64,000 bases of DNA from Lysobacterales bacterium 15-68-25 (GCA_002279065.1 NCKB01000009.1:186001-250000), one strand, 5' to 3'. Positions 18,481-27,820 are shown, counted from the stretch's first letter. Numbers and translations are program-made. The notes: generated by a model from the letters alone, not told the origin.

Positions 18481-19197
18481 ATGGACTCGCCCCACATCCT
18501 CGTCGTCGACGACGACCTCCGCCTGCGCGATCTGCTCGAGCGCTACCTCGACCAGCAGGGCTTCCGCGTCCGCGGTGCCGCCCACGCCGCCGGCATGCGC
18601 CGGGAGCTGGCCGCGCACCATGTCGATCTGATCGTGCTCGATCTGATGCTGCCCGACGCCGACGGCCTGCAGCTGTGCCGCGCACTGCGTGCCGAAGGCG
18701 TGCAGACGCCGATCATCATGCTTACCGCCAAGGGCGACGACGTGGACCGCATCGTCGGCCTGGAGATCGGCGCGGACGATTACCTGGGCAAACCCTGCAA
18801 CCCGCGCGAGCTGGTCGCCCGCATCCGCGCCGTGCTGCGCCGCCAGCCGAAGGCGGTGGTCGGCGCGCCGCAGACCGAGCAGGCCAGCGTGCGCTTCGGC
18901 CGCTTCACCTTCGACCCGGCCACCCGCCAGCTGCTCGACGGCGATGCGCCGGTGAAGCTGACCAGCGGCGAATTCGCCGTACTGGCCGCGCTGGTCGCAC
19001 ACCCCTTCGAAACGCTGAGCCGGGAGCGCCTGATCGCGCTGGCCCGTGGCCGCGAACACGATGCCTTCGACCGCAGCATCGACGTGATGGTGTCGCGCCT
19101 GCGCCGCTGCATCGAGGACGACCCGCGCCAGCCGCGCTGGCTGCAGACGGTATGGGGCGAAGGCTACGTGTTCGTGCCGCAGGGAGACGGCGCATGA
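18481..19197 (+). CDS. OmpR-family response regulator
   Basis: DNA-binding response regulator of 238 residues. The receiver domain (about 5-118) has the acidic pocket DDD at 10-12, phospho-acceptor Asp54 in VLDLMLPDADG, a Thr switch in MLTAKGD and Lys in LGKPCNP. A winged-helix OmpR/PhoB effector domain (about 135-235) ends with VWGEGYVFV. ATG 18481 begins the domain directly; an upstream in-frame start was rejected because it adds non-homologous residues. The histidine kinase follows with overlap. Confidence 0.94.
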   Translation: MDSPHILVVDDDLRLRDLLERYLDQQGFRVRGAAHAAGMRRELAAHHVDLIVLDLMLPDADGLQLCRALRAEGVQTPIIMLTAKGDDVDRIVGLEIGADDYLGKPCNPRELVARIRAVLRRQPKAVVGAPQTEQASVRFGRFTFDPATRQLLDGDAPVKLTSGEFAVLAALVAHPFETLSRERLIALARGREHDAFDRSIDVMVSRLRRCIEDDPRQPRWLQTVWGEGYVFVPQGDGA

Positions 19198-20492
19198 AGC
19201 GCGGACCGACCACCTTCTCGCTGGTGCTGGCGCTGCTGGTCGCCGCGCTGGTGCTGGCGCTCACCCTCGGCGGATTCCTGTCCACCCGCGCCGGCCTGCG
19301 CGCACTGGGGGATTCCTATGGACGGCTGGTCGTCGCGACGGCGACCTCGGTGGACGCGCTGGCCAGTCGCGACGACGCCGCGGCCCGGGAGACCCTGGAC
19401 AGGCTGCGGCAAAGCGGCATCCGCGTCACCACCGAATCGCCGCCACCGTCGCTGCGACCGGTGGTGCCGGTGGTGGAGGAAGTCGGCCACGTCGCCGGTG
19501 AACTGCTGGGAGACCCTTCCCGCGTGGTGACCGTGCAGCGGCCCGAAGCGCAGATCTGGGTGCGCAGCGCCCGCACGCCGGACCACTGGATCGTGATGCA
19601 GGCCGTGAGCTTTCGCCGCCAGGTGGTCCGCTCCATGCTGCTGGTCATGCTGTTCGCCGGCGTGGTGGCCATGGGCGTGGCTGCGCTGGCCGCGCGACTG
19701 CTGACCCGCCCGCTGGAACGGCTGGCTGCGCATGCGTCGGCCCTGCTCGGCGGCCGCTCGATCCAGCAGCACCTGCGCGGCAGTCCGCGCGAGGTGCGGG
19801 ACCTCGCTGACGCGCTCGGCGCCGCTGGCGAGGAGCTGCGGCAGAGCGCCCGCGAGCGCGAACTGATGCTGGCCGGCATCTCGCACGACCTGCGCACGCC
19901 ACTGGCACGCCTGCGGCTGGCGCTGGAACTCGGCGACGCGAACGACCCCCTGCGACGCGATGCGATGGTCAACGACCTGGACGAGCTGGACCAGGCGCTG
20001 GGCCAGTGCCTCGCCTACGTGCGCGATGGCAGCGACGAGGCGGTACGCGCGGTGGACGTGCCCACCCTGCTTGGCCAGCTCATGGCCCTGCGCCACCAAC
20101 CGGACGACTGGCATTACGAAGGCCACGACGATGCCGTCCTGCACGCCCGCCCCAGCCTGCTGCGGCGGGCGCTCGGCAACCTGATGGACAACGCCGAACG
20201 TTACGGCGCGGCGCCGTTCCGTGTCCGCCTGCAGCGTGGCGACGGCGAACTGCGGATCAGCGTGGAGGACCATGGCCCCGGCGTGCCCGCCGGGTTGCTG
20301 ACCCGACTCGGCCAGCCCTTCCTGCGCGGCAATGCAGCGCGCACGGGCGCCTGCGGTACCGGGCTTGGCCTGAGCATCGTCAAACGCGCCGCCGAGGTCA
20401 GCGGCGGACGCCTGCACCTGGCCAACCGCGACGGCGGCGGCTTCGCCGCCACCCTTGCGCTGCCGTTGGCCTCCCGCGAACGGAGCCTCTGA
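19194..20492 (+). CDS. EnvZ-like sensor histidine kinase
   Basis: A 432-residue membrane kinase. Two membrane helices (about 8-30 and 143-168) bracket a periplasmic sensor of about 110 residues. A HAMP-like segment (RLLTRPLERLAAHA), the dimerisation box with His231 in AGISHDLRTPLARL, the N box NLMDNAERYG and the G boxes DHGPGVP and GTGLGLSIVKR are all present, so it should be active. Its ATG overlaps the regulator stop and the next gene's ATG overlaps its own stop, forming a three-gene operon. Confidence 0.94.
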   Translation: MKRGPTTFSLVLALLVAALVLALTLGGFLSTRAGLRALGDSYGRLVVATATSVDALASRDDAAARETLDRLRQSGIRVTTESPPPSLRPVVPVVEEVGHVAGELLGDPSRVVTVQRPEAQIWVRSARTPDHWIVMQAVSFRRQVVRSMLLVMLFAGVVAMGVAALAARLLTRPLERLAAHASALLGGRSIQQHLRGSPREVRDLADALGAAGEELRQSARERELMLAGISHDLRTPLARLRLALELGDANDPLRRDAMVNDLDELDQALGQCLAYVRDGSDEAVRAVDVPTLLGQLMALRHQPDDWHYEGHDDAVLHARPSLLRRALGNLMDNAERYGAAPFRVRLQRGDGELRISVEDHGPGVPAGLLTRLGQPFLRGNAARTGACGTGLGLSIVKRAAEVSGGRLHLANRDGGGFAATLALPLASRERSL

Positions 20493-21406
20493 TGGCCGCC
20501 CTGTACCGATTCCTGCTCGGCGTCGGCCTTGCCCTCGCAGCATGCCCGGCGTCGGCGCGGGATCACGTCGAGACCCTCACCGTCGACGGTCGACTGCGAC
20601 GCTACGTGGTCCACGTGCCGCAGGGCGACGCCGCCGCGCCCCGCCCCTTGCTGCTGGCCCTGCATGGCGGCGGGGGCCGTGCCGAGGGCATGGACCGGCT
20701 GACCGGGCTGGACACGCTGGCCGACCGGACCGGCGTGATCGTGGTCTATCCGCAGGGCCTGGGCCGCCACTGGAACGACGGCCGCGCCACCATCAGGCAC
20801 AAGGTGGACGACGTGGCCTTCATCCGCGCCGTGCTCGACCGGGTCGAACGGGAGTGGCCGGTGGACACGCGACGCGTCGGCGCCACAGGTATCTCCAACG
20901 GAGGGATCTTCGTCGAACGGCTGGGCTGCGACCTGGCCGACCGCTTCAGCCTGATCGCGCCGGTCGCCGGCTCGCTGGCGCGTGACTATCAGCCCGACTG
21001 TCACCCGGCTCGCCCGCTCGCCGTGCTCCAGTTCGACGGAACGGACGACCCCATCGTCCCCTATGCGGGCGGCTCCGTCGCCGGTTTTGGCGGGCTGGGC
21101 GAAGGCGGCGTGGTGATGTCGGTGGACGACACCACCGCCTTCTGGTTGCAGGCGAATGGCTGCCGCGTGGCCGGCCCGGAGCAGCCGCTGCCGACGGTGG
21201 CCGATGACGGCACACGGGTCAGCCGCCGCGCCTGGACCGGCTGCCGCGCTGGCGGTGCCGTGGTGCGCTACCGCATCGACGGCGGCGGTCATACCTGGCC
21301 CGGCGGATGGCAGTACCTGCCGGAGCGCTTCATCGGTCGCACGACGCACCAGATCGACGCCAGCGCGATCGTCCTGGACTGGTTGGCCCGGCGTCCGCGG
21401 CCCTGA
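20492..21406 (+). CDS. Exported PHB depolymerase/feruloyl-esterase-like hydrolase
   Basis: A 304-residue secreted alpha/beta hydrolase of the LpqC/poly(3-hydroxybutyrate) depolymerase family. A signal peptide (about 1-22, ending PASA) precedes the HVPQGDAAAPRPLLLALHG strand with oxyanion motif LHGGGG. The nucleophile is the Ser of GISNGG near residue 135, with Asp in FDGTDDPIVPY and His in DGGGHTWPGG. Coupling to the two-component pair suggests regulation by it. The substrate (polyester, ferulate or glycan ester) is not decidable here. Confidence 0.86.
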   Translation: MAALYRFLLGVGLALAACPASARDHVETLTVDGRLRRYVVHVPQGDAAAPRPLLLALHGGGGRAEGMDRLTGLDTLADRTGVIVVYPQGLGRHWNDGRATIRHKVDDVAFIRAVLDRVEREWPVDTRRVGATGISNGGIFVERLGCDLADRFSLIAPVAGSLARDYQPDCHPARPLAVLQFDGTDDPIVPYAGGSVAGFGGLGEGGVVMSVDDTTAFWLQANGCRVAGPEQPLPTVADDGTRVSRRAWTGCRAGGAVVRYRIDGGGHTWPGGWQYLPERFIGRTTHQIDASAIVLDWLARRPRP

Positions 21407-21418
21407 GCACCGCGCAAG

Positions 21419-21446
21419 AAAAAAAGCCGGCAAGGCCGGCTTTTTG
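21419..21446 (+). terminator. Intrinsic terminator of the two-component/hydrolase operon
   Basis: AAAAAGCCGGC and GCCGGCTTTTT form a perfect inverted repeat with a short loop and flanking A and T runs, so it can terminate from both directions. It marks the end of the clearly chromosomal segment. Confidence 0.88.
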
Positions 21447-21459
21447 GTGCAGCGCAAGA

Positions 21460-21504
21460 TGGTGCCCTCGAGACGATTCGAACGTCCGACCTGCCCCTTA
21501 GGAG
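21460..21504 (-). other. Displaced 3' half of a tRNA-Arg(CCT) gene (attachment-site remnant)
   Basis: Read on the minus strand this is an anticodon loop CTCCTAA followed by a variable loop, T-arm (TTCGAAT loop), acceptor strand CGAGGGC and ACCA, but no 5' half follows. Identity with a tRNA stops just before the anticodon loop. Its acceptor strand would pair with GCCCTCG, not with the GGCCCCG of the complete tRNA-Arg 90 bp away, so it derives from a different gene. The pattern is that left when an element integrates into a tRNA gene. Confidence 0.8.
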
Positions 21505-21555
21505 GGTTACGGTATGCTTTCTAAGCCCTTGAAATCATAATGGCTCGAAGAAGAG

Positions 21556-21577
21556 CTGGGACAAATCTGGGACAAAT
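21556..21577 (+). repeat. Tandem 11-bp direct repeat, candidate integrase arm sites
   Basis: CTGGGACAAAT occurs twice in immediate succession. Short direct repeats flanking an attachment core and near an integrase gene are typical arm-type binding sites of tyrosine recombinases; that role is inferred from position. Confidence 0.6.
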
Positions 21578-21589
21578 GCGCTAAAAAAG

Positions 21590-21666
21590 TGGTGACCCCG
21601 GCGCGATTCGAACGCGCGACCTGCCGCTTAGGAGGCGACCGCTCTATCCAGCTGAGCTACGGGGCC
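21590..21666 (-). tRNA. tRNA-Arg (anticodon CCT)
   Basis: A complete 77-nt tRNA with encoded CCA on the minus strand. The acceptor GGCCCCG/CGGGGTC, the anticodon stem GTCGC/GCGGC with loop CTCCTAA and the T-stem GCGCG/CGCGC all pair. Its 5' end lies only 25 bp from the integrase start codon, and it is transcribed away from the integrase, so its promoter must overlap the integrase leader. It may be carried by the element rather than be the integration target. Confidence 0.95.
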
Positions 21667-21691
21667 ACGAGCCGAGAAGGATACCCGACGG

Positions 21692-23092
21692 ATGGCAACG
21701 AAGGCAGCAGGCAAGACCAAGAAGTCGACGGAGAGGCGCGAGCGTGGGGTGTATCTGCGCGAGGATGGGAGGCCACGCTACGAACTGAAAGTGCGTTGGA
21801 CGCAAAAAGACGGCACCCGAGCTTATCTACCGACCCGCGTGTTCCCGTTCGATCCGAACGCCAAGACTGGACCCACAACGCGCCAGAACGCGCTCGACAG
21901 TGCGAACAAGGCAGCGATTGAAGAGCGTGCCGCCCTGAGGCTTCACGACAAGCCGAGGTCACAACTGGCCGAGGCCTGGACCTTCGGTGGTTTGCTGGAA
22001 CGACTCATCGAAGAGCTGACTCCGACCATCGAAGCCATCGAAGCCGAAGGGGGCAACACCAAGCACCTACGCTTGAAGGTCAGCTACGCACGCATGCTCT
22101 TGGGTCGAGCCGACAGGAAACACACGGGCAATCCCGAAGGCTTTCCTGACCTGTGCGCCAAGACAGTGACCAGCCTCAACCCTTCCCACTTCTCTGGCAA
22201 GGACGCGCCGTGGAGCTTGGCGGCGCGCTTGAAAGGCAAGGATGGCAAGCCGGCACCCGCCGATAGTGTGCGCCGACTGATGAGCTTCCTGAGCTGGCTC
22301 TTTCAGCATGCGAAAAGCGCATGGGCCATTGATGTGGCCAACCCGATTGCCCGATGGAAAGAGCTGGACCTACCGCCCAGCAACAGAGGGCGTGAGCGCA
22401 CCTTGAAAGACGATGAGTGGCGACGCGTTGAAGCAGCCTTGGGCTCCGCATGGCCCAGCACCCAGGTGGCCATCTACACCGCACGTTTCACGGCAGCTCG
22501 AAGGGCGGAAGTCGTCAATCTCGATTGGGAAGACCTGAGCTTGGATGGCAAACATGCCACTGCCCTCCTCCGAGATACGAAGAGCAAGCACAAGAACAAG
22601 CAAGGCGCCGAAGCGAAGAATCGCTCCATCCCTATTCCTGAGAGCGTGGCCAAGAAGCTTCGAGAGCTTCGGGACACCATGGGAGGCAAGGACGCGAAAG
22701 GTCCTGTCTTTGTGGGCCAGCTTGGCACAAGGCTTGGTGCCGATACCCTCACCCAAGCCTGGAATCGCGCGTGTGCGAAAGCCAAGGTCAAAGGTGCCCG
22801 TCTTCACGACCTTCGGCATACCCGCATCACGGAGCTGGGGCACACCCTCAACAACCCACTCCAAGTCGCGGCCATCTCAGGCCATGAGGACTTGGGCGTG
22901 TTGAAGCGCTACTTCAACGCCACCGCCGAAGACCTGGCCGCTCTGCTTCATAAGATCGAATCCGAGAAGCAAGGGGAAAGCGTCCATGTGGGTGGCCTGG
23001 CACATGCCATCGAAGCATTGCTTCCGCTGACGTCCGAGCAGATGTTCGAAGCCGTAGCCCGAGCGCAGGCGGTGAAGCTTCAACGGGCTTAA
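21692..23092 (+). CDS. int: Tyrosine recombinase integrase
   Basis: Site-specific recombinase of 466 residues that integrates and excises the element. The C-terminal catalytic domain carries the active-site Arg in ARFTAARRAEV (about 270), the HDLRHTRITELGH block (His about 371, Arg about 374), a GHED segment in place of box III and Tyr407 in LKRYFNAT. The N-terminus has a basic AP2-like arm-binding region (GVYLREDGRPRYELKVRW). It lies 25 bp from a tRNA-Arg, the usual place for such integrases, and marks the start of the lower-GC element. Confidence 0.93.
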   Translation: MATKAAGKTKKSTERRERGVYLREDGRPRYELKVRWTQKDGTRAYLPTRVFPFDPNAKTGPTTRQNALDSANKAAIEERAALRLHDKPRSQLAEAWTFGGLLERLIEELTPTIEAIEAEGGNTKHLRLKVSYARMLLGRADRKHTGNPEGFPDLCAKTVTSLNPSHFSGKDAPWSLAARLKGKDGKPAPADSVRRLMSFLSWLFQHAKSAWAIDVANPIARWKELDLPPSNRGRERTLKDDEWRRVEAALGSAWPSTQVAIYTARFTAARRAEVVNLDWEDLSLDGKHATALLRDTKSKHKNKQGAEAKNRSIPIPESVAKKLRELRDTMGGKDAKGPVFVGQLGTRLGADTLTQAWNRACAKAKVKGARLHDLRHTRITELGHTLNNPLQVAAISGHEDLGVLKRYFNATAEDLAALLHKIESEKQGESVHVGGLAHAIEALLPLTSEQMFEAVARAQAVKLQRA

Positions 23093-23161
23093 CCTCCGAG
23101 AGCAAACCCCTAGTCGGGTATGCTCCACCGTCAATTCGAAGTCGTAAGAGAAGGGGCACGC

Positions 23162-24667
23162 ATGCCTTGGTTGGAATGGAATGAACGGAACAAAGCATTG
23201 ACGGAAGCCGCAAAGGCTCCCTACCGCTTGATGATTCCAAACAAGTCGATGAGCTACGGGGAAGAGTCCGAGAACATGCTCATTGAAGGCGACAACCTCG
23301 AAGCTTTGAAAGCCTTGCTTCCCTACTATGCAGGAAGGGTGAAGTGCGTCTTCATTGATCCACCCTACAACACCAAGTCGGCCTTTGAGCACTACGACGA
23401 CAACCTAGAACATTCTCAATGGTTGTCGATGATGTATCCACGGCTCGTCATGCTTTGGGAGCTTCTTTCAGAGGATGGCTCTATCTGGGTCACCCTCGAC
23501 GATAGTGAAGCGCACTATCTCAAAGTCATGCTTGATGAAGTCTTTGGACGCTCACGGTTTGTGGCAACCGTGATTTGGGAGAAAGCAGACTCTCCCCGCA
23601 ATTCAGCACGACAGTTTTCGAGTGACCATGACTACATGTTGGTCTATGCGAAAGACCCCATGTGGAAACCAAACAAGCTGCCGCGCACGGACGCAGCAAA
23701 CTCCATTTACAGCAACCCAGACGGAGATCCTCGCGGCCCATGGCTACCTGGCGATCCCTATGCCAATAAGCCTTATTCGAAGGGGCTATACACGATTCAA
23801 GGCCCTTCTGGACGTTCCTTTTCCCCGCCGCCTGGGAGGTTCTGGCGAATCTCTGAGGAAAAGCTGAGGGAGCTTGATGAGGACGGTCGGATTTGGTGGG
23901 GACCTAAGGGCGAGGCAAGGCCAAGTATCAAGCGCTATCTCAATGAAGTCGGGGACCTGGTCCCACGGACCTTCTGGCGAAAGGAAGACGTCGGAAGCAA
24001 CCGAACCTCAAAGAACGAAATGCGCGCGCTTTTTCCTGGCGAGTCAAGTTTTGATACTCCAAAACCCGAAGCACTCATACAACGAGTCTTGACGATAGCC
24101 ACCGAAGCCGGCGACATCGTTCTTGACTCCTTTCTCGGTAGTGGAACGACCTCAGCGGTGGCTCACAAGATGGGTCGACAGTGGATTGGAATCGAGATGG
24201 GCAACCAGGCTCGGACCCTGTGCCGAGAGCGACTCGTCAAGGTGGTCGATGGTGAGCGAGGCGGCATCTCGAAGGATGTTGGCTGGGAGGGTGGTGGAGG
24301 CTTTCTCTTCTACACGCTGGGGCCAAAGGTCTTCGAGGAAAACGGCAGCATCAACCCCGCCGTAAAGTTCGAGCACCTCGCCGCCCACATCTGGTTTGTG
24401 GAGACGGGAACGCCGAAGAAGACGACCGAGATGAAGTCTCCCTTGCTGGGTGTTCACCAGGGGACCGCCTACTACTTGCTCTTCAACGGAATCCTTGGGG
24501 ATGAGTCGGAGAGTGGTGGCAACCTGTTGACCTTGGACACGCTCGACAAGCTTCCCGAGCACGATGGTCCGATGGTGATTTACGCGGCAGGCACGATCAT
24601 CTCAAAGAGCCGCCGTGACCAGCTGGGCATCAGCTTCAAGAAAACTCCCTACGACATCCAGGCCTAA
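23162..24667 (+). CDS. mod: Type III restriction-modification methyltransferase (Mod)
   Basis: Adenine-specific DNA methyltransferase and specificity subunit of a type III restriction system, 501 residues. The catalytic motif DPPYNTK is at about residue 66 and precedes the SAM-binding motif DSFLGSGTTSAVAHKMG at about 322, the beta-class order of Mod proteins. The central 150-300 region is the probable target-recognition part. I chose ATG 23162 (MPWLEWNERN), preceded by AAGGGG, over an ATG at 23120. It is co-transcribed with res, 4 bp apart. Confidence 0.9.
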   Translation: MPWLEWNERNKALTEAAKAPYRLMIPNKSMSYGEESENMLIEGDNLEALKALLPYYAGRVKCVFIDPPYNTKSAFEHYDDNLEHSQWLSMMYPRLVMLWELLSEDGSIWVTLDDSEAHYLKVMLDEVFGRSRFVATVIWEKADSPRNSARQFSSDHDYMLVYAKDPMWKPNKLPRTDAANSIYSNPDGDPRGPWLPGDPYANKPYSKGLYTIQGPSGRSFSPPPGRFWRISEEKLRELDEDGRIWWGPKGEARPSIKRYLNEVGDLVPRTFWRKEDVGSNRTSKNEMRALFPGESSFDTPKPEALIQRVLTIATEAGDIVLDSFLGSGTTSAVAHKMGRQWIGIEMGNQARTLCRERLVKVVDGERGGISKDVGWEGGGGFLFYTLGPKVFEENGSINPAVKFEHLAAHIWFVETGTPKKTTEMKSPLLGVHQGTAYYLLFNGILGDESESGGNLLTLDTLDKLPEHDGPMVIYAAGTIISKSRRDQLGISFKKTPYDIQA

Positions 24668-24671
24668 TCAC

Positions 24672-27329
24672 ATGGACTTGAAGACCTACCAGTCGAACAC
24701 ACTGGACGCGCTCACTCGTTTCTTCTTGGACATCCCAGAACAAGGCCTGGCGGGGTCGTTCGAGACACACGCCTACCCCAATGAAAGGGGAGTGCGGCCG
24801 ACCTATGTGCCTCTCTCCGATAAGGGTGAGGTCATCGACTCATTGCGTGAGGTCCCCTACGTCGCCATCCGCATCCCCACAGGGGGTGGCAAGACACTGT
24901 TGGGTGCACACTTCATCAAGGTTGCAGCCACCACTTACCTCCAACGTGATCGTCCTTTGGTGGTCTGGCTTGTGCCGACGAGGACCATCAAGCAGCAGAC
25001 CATTGAGGCGTTCAAAAATCCGCGCCACCCCTACCGCATCGAGCTGGACAAGGCGTTCGGGCAAGTCGCTATTTTCGACGCCAACGACATCGACCAGATC
25101 AACCCGCAAGACCTCGCCACGCGCATGTGTATCGTCGTGGCAACACTTGCCACTGCTCGCGTGGAAGACATCGACATTCGAGACTTCTACGCGCACAAGG
25201 AAGCGCTCGAACCGCACTTCATCAACCTGCCGCATCAGGTCGAGGGTCTAGAACCTGTCTCGGAGACGGACCCAAGGCCGCGCTTTTCCTTCGCCAACCT
25301 CCTCCGCCTTCATCGACCACTGGTCATCACGGACGAAGCACACAACGCCAAGAGTGCCCTGTCTGGGAAGCTCTACGAGCGCCTGGCGCCGAGTGCCATC
25401 ATCGAGCTGACTGCAACCCCAGACATGGCCACCAGCAATGTTCTGGTGCGTGTGTCGGCGTCTCAGCTTTTCACCGAGCAGATGATCAAGCTGCCGGTCA
25501 TGCTCGAAGAACACTTGGATGGTTGGGACGTGGCCCTTCGCCATGCCCTCCTCCGCCGCCAGTCGTTGGAGGACGAGGCCAAGAAGGAACCCGACTACAT
25601 CCGCCCCATCCTGTTGGTTCAAGCCGAACATGCGGGTGGCGAAGCCACAGTCGACGTCATCTACGACCACCTCATCAGCGAAGACGGCGAACGGATTCCT
25701 GAGGCATGGGTCAAAAAGGCCACGGGTAAAGACCGCGAAATTGATGACCTTGACCTGTTCGCACCTGATTGTGAGGTGCGGGTCATCATCACGATGGAAG
25801 CACTCAAAGAAGGCTGGGACTGCGCCTTCGCTTACGTGCTCTGTTCCGTCTCAAACACGAGGTCAGCGACCACCATCGAGCAGCTCCTTGGGCGCGTGCT
25901 CCGCATGCCGTTTGCCAAGACGCGCAAGCAAGAAGCACTGAACAAGGCCTATGCGCACGTCGTCTCGAAGTATTTTGGTGAGAACGCGGTTGAGTTCACC
26001 GAGCGCCTCAATGAGATGGGCTTCTCACGCCTGGAAGCCGCTCAGAGCATTCCATCACAAGCACCCCTCTTGGAAGGTCATGAGGGCGGCCGACGTGAGG
26101 AAGTGATCCGGTTCAACACAATCAAGCGCCCTGATCTCGCCAACGTGCCAGCAGGAGATGTAGGCCGCATCAAGATTGAAGCGACAGAAGAAGGCACCTT
26201 TGAGGTGGAAGTCACTGGCTCGATTCAGGACGAGACCGTGGATGTCCTGGTCAAATCCGTGCCCAAGAAGGAGAGTGAGCGCGTTCGCAATCACCTCGAC
26301 CTCCACAATGTGCGCGCCCGTTTGACCCTGTCGCCAGCTCAGCGCGGAGAGACGCTCACCATCCCGCAGTTGTCGATGATGTTTGGGAAGCGAACCATCC
26401 CGCTCGAAACGGACCTTCTTGTCGAACCTGGGTTCTGGAATCCCAACGACAACGCTGGAACGCTCGACCGTCTCACCTTCGACACGCACACAAGGACCTG
26501 GGAACTGAACCTGGGTGAGAAGTCCGCCGTGTTTTCAGTTGCGGATGAGCCAAGCTCTACCTTTCTCTCTGGCCTCACCGGAGATTGGCGTGAGGAAGAC
26601 CTCATCGTTTGGCTTGACCACAAGGTCAGGCAGGACGACGTGAAGCAAGAGGCCATGGTCGAGTGGGTAGGTAAGGCCATCTCGCCTTTGAAGCACAAGG
26701 GATACAGCCTCGGCCAGATGGTCCGTGGACGCTTCATCATCGCGCGCCAACTTCTGGCATTGCTCGATGAAGCACGAACCAAACGGGGCGCGTCGGCTTA
26801 CCAACGAGCTTTCGACTTGCCAGAAGTGGTTGTTGACCCGTCCGTAGTCTTCAACTTCTCCAACTTGGCCTACCCCATGAGCTGGCCATGTGAAGCGCCG
26901 ACTCAGTGGAAGAAGCACTTCTACACGGTTCCCGGTGACCTCCCCTACCGCAAAGCAAACGGGAAGCCAGCTGAGGAGTATCTCTGTGCCCTGGCCATCG
27001 AACAGTGTGAGGATGTGGAGGTGTGGGTTCGGAACCTGAAACACCCTACGCAGTTCCGACTTCCGACAGCCACGGGCTTCACCTACCCCGACTTTGTCGC
27101 CCGCTTGAAAGACGGCCTCATCCTTGTCCTCGAATACAAGGGTGAAGACCGCTATGAGTCATCCAAGAACAAGGCCAAGCGAGCCGTAGGGGAGCTATGG
27201 GCTCGCAAAAATCCACATGGCATTTACTTGATGGGACGCATCGAAGACGACTTCAAGCTGTCCATATCCGACCAAATAAAAGAAGCCATCGCGGATAAGC
27301 GATCCGGTAAAACAACTATCTTGCCTTAA
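24672..27329 (+). CDS. res: Type III restriction endonuclease subunit (Res)
   Basis: Helicase-nuclease subunit that translocates and cleaves together with Mod, 885 residues. Superfamily 2 motifs are visible: PTGGGKTLLGAH (about 69), TDEAHNAKS (about 220), ELTATPD (about 240) and a C-terminal helicase motif VI in QLLGRVLRMPFAKT. The nuclease centre lies near the C-terminus as YPDFVARLKDG then VLEYKGED (about 804-824), a PD-(D/E)xK arrangement. Both subunits appear intact, so the element probably protects its host and stabilises itself through this system. Confidence 0.92.
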   Translation: MDLKTYQSNTLDALTRFFLDIPEQGLAGSFETHAYPNERGVRPTYVPLSDKGEVIDSLREVPYVAIRIPTGGGKTLLGAHFIKVAATTYLQRDRPLVVWLVPTRTIKQQTIEAFKNPRHPYRIELDKAFGQVAIFDANDIDQINPQDLATRMCIVVATLATARVEDIDIRDFYAHKEALEPHFINLPHQVEGLEPVSETDPRPRFSFANLLRLHRPLVITDEAHNAKSALSGKLYERLAPSAIIELTATPDMATSNVLVRVSASQLFTEQMIKLPVMLEEHLDGWDVALRHALLRRQSLEDEAKKEPDYIRPILLVQAEHAGGEATVDVIYDHLISEDGERIPEAWVKKATGKDREIDDLDLFAPDCEVRVIITMEALKEGWDCAFAYVLCSVSNTRSATTIEQLLGRVLRMPFAKTRKQEALNKAYAHVVSKYFGENAVEFTERLNEMGFSRLEAAQSIPSQAPLLEGHEGGRREEVIRFNTIKRPDLANVPAGDVGRIKIEATEEGTFEVEVTGSIQDETVDVLVKSVPKKESERVRNHLDLHNVRARLTLSPAQRGETLTIPQLSMMFGKRTIPLETDLLVEPGFWNPNDNAGTLDRLTFDTHTRTWELNLGEKSAVFSVADEPSSTFLSGLTGDWREEDLIVWLDHKVRQDDVKQEAMVEWVGKAISPLKHKGYSLGQMVRGRFIIARQLLALLDEARTKRGASAYQRAFDLPEVVVDPSVVFNFSNLAYPMSWPCEAPTQWKKHFYTVPGDLPYRKANGKPAEEYLCALAIEQCEDVEVWVRNLKHPTQFRLPTATGFTYPDFVARLKDGLILVLEYKGEDRYESSKNKAKRAVGELWARKNPHGIYLMGRIEDDFKLSISDQIKEAIADKRSGKTTILP

Positions 27330-27396
27330 TCCGTTGGATGTCTCAGGATCAACCCGCCAAGACCACGGCAAATAAGCTACCACTGAGAGGAAAAAC

Positions 27397-27804
27397 ATGA
27401 GCATCAATCTCGAATCGCTCTCCCCTGCCGAACTCCAAGCGCTCATCAAGAACGCCGAGGCGCAGATGGAATCCTCACGGAAGAACCACATCAAGGATGT
27501 TCGCACCAAGATTGATGGCATCCTCGCTGGCGCCGGCTTGACCATTGGTGAGGTTTACCCGACGCGAGGCGCCAAAGGGGCCAAGGGGCCGAAAGCAGCG
27601 GTGGCCCCGAAGTATCGCAATCCCGACAACGCGGCTCAGACCTGGTCTGGCCGGGGCAAGCGTCCGCTCTGGTTCACCGAGGCTTTGAAGAAGAAAGGTG
27701 TGACTGCCGAGAGCATGTTGATTGCTGGTGCCACGGTAAAGGCCGCACCTGCAAAAAAGGCAGCAAAAAAGGCTCCGGCTAAGAAAGCCCCAGCCAAGAA
27801 GTAA
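27397..27804 (+). CDS. H-NS-family DNA-binding protein with histone-H1-like tail
   Basis: A 135-residue nucleoid-associated protein. An N-terminal coiled-coil region (residues 1-50) is followed by the H-NS DNA-binding core YRNPDNAAQTWSGRGKRP (about 70-90) and an unusual Lys/Ala/Pro-rich tail of repeated APAKK units. Plasmid- and ICE-borne H-NS homologues silence newly acquired AT-richer DNA and lower its cost. A good GAGAGG ribosome site precedes the ATG. Confidence 0.88.
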   Translation: MSINLESLSPAELQALIKNAEAQMESSRKNHIKDVRTKIDGILAGAGLTIGEVYPTRGAKGAKGPKAAVAPKYRNPDNAAQTWSGRGKRPLWFTEALKKKGVTAESMLIAGATVKAAPAKKAAKKAPAKKAPAKK

Positions 27805-27820
27805 AGCAAAGCATCACAAG

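Noticed and set aside
21460-21666. Reading the truncated tRNA piece as the displaced end of the complete tRNA-Arg beside it
   Set aside because: Its acceptor strand CGAGGGC does not pair with the complete gene's GGCCCCG, so the two are not halves of one original gene.
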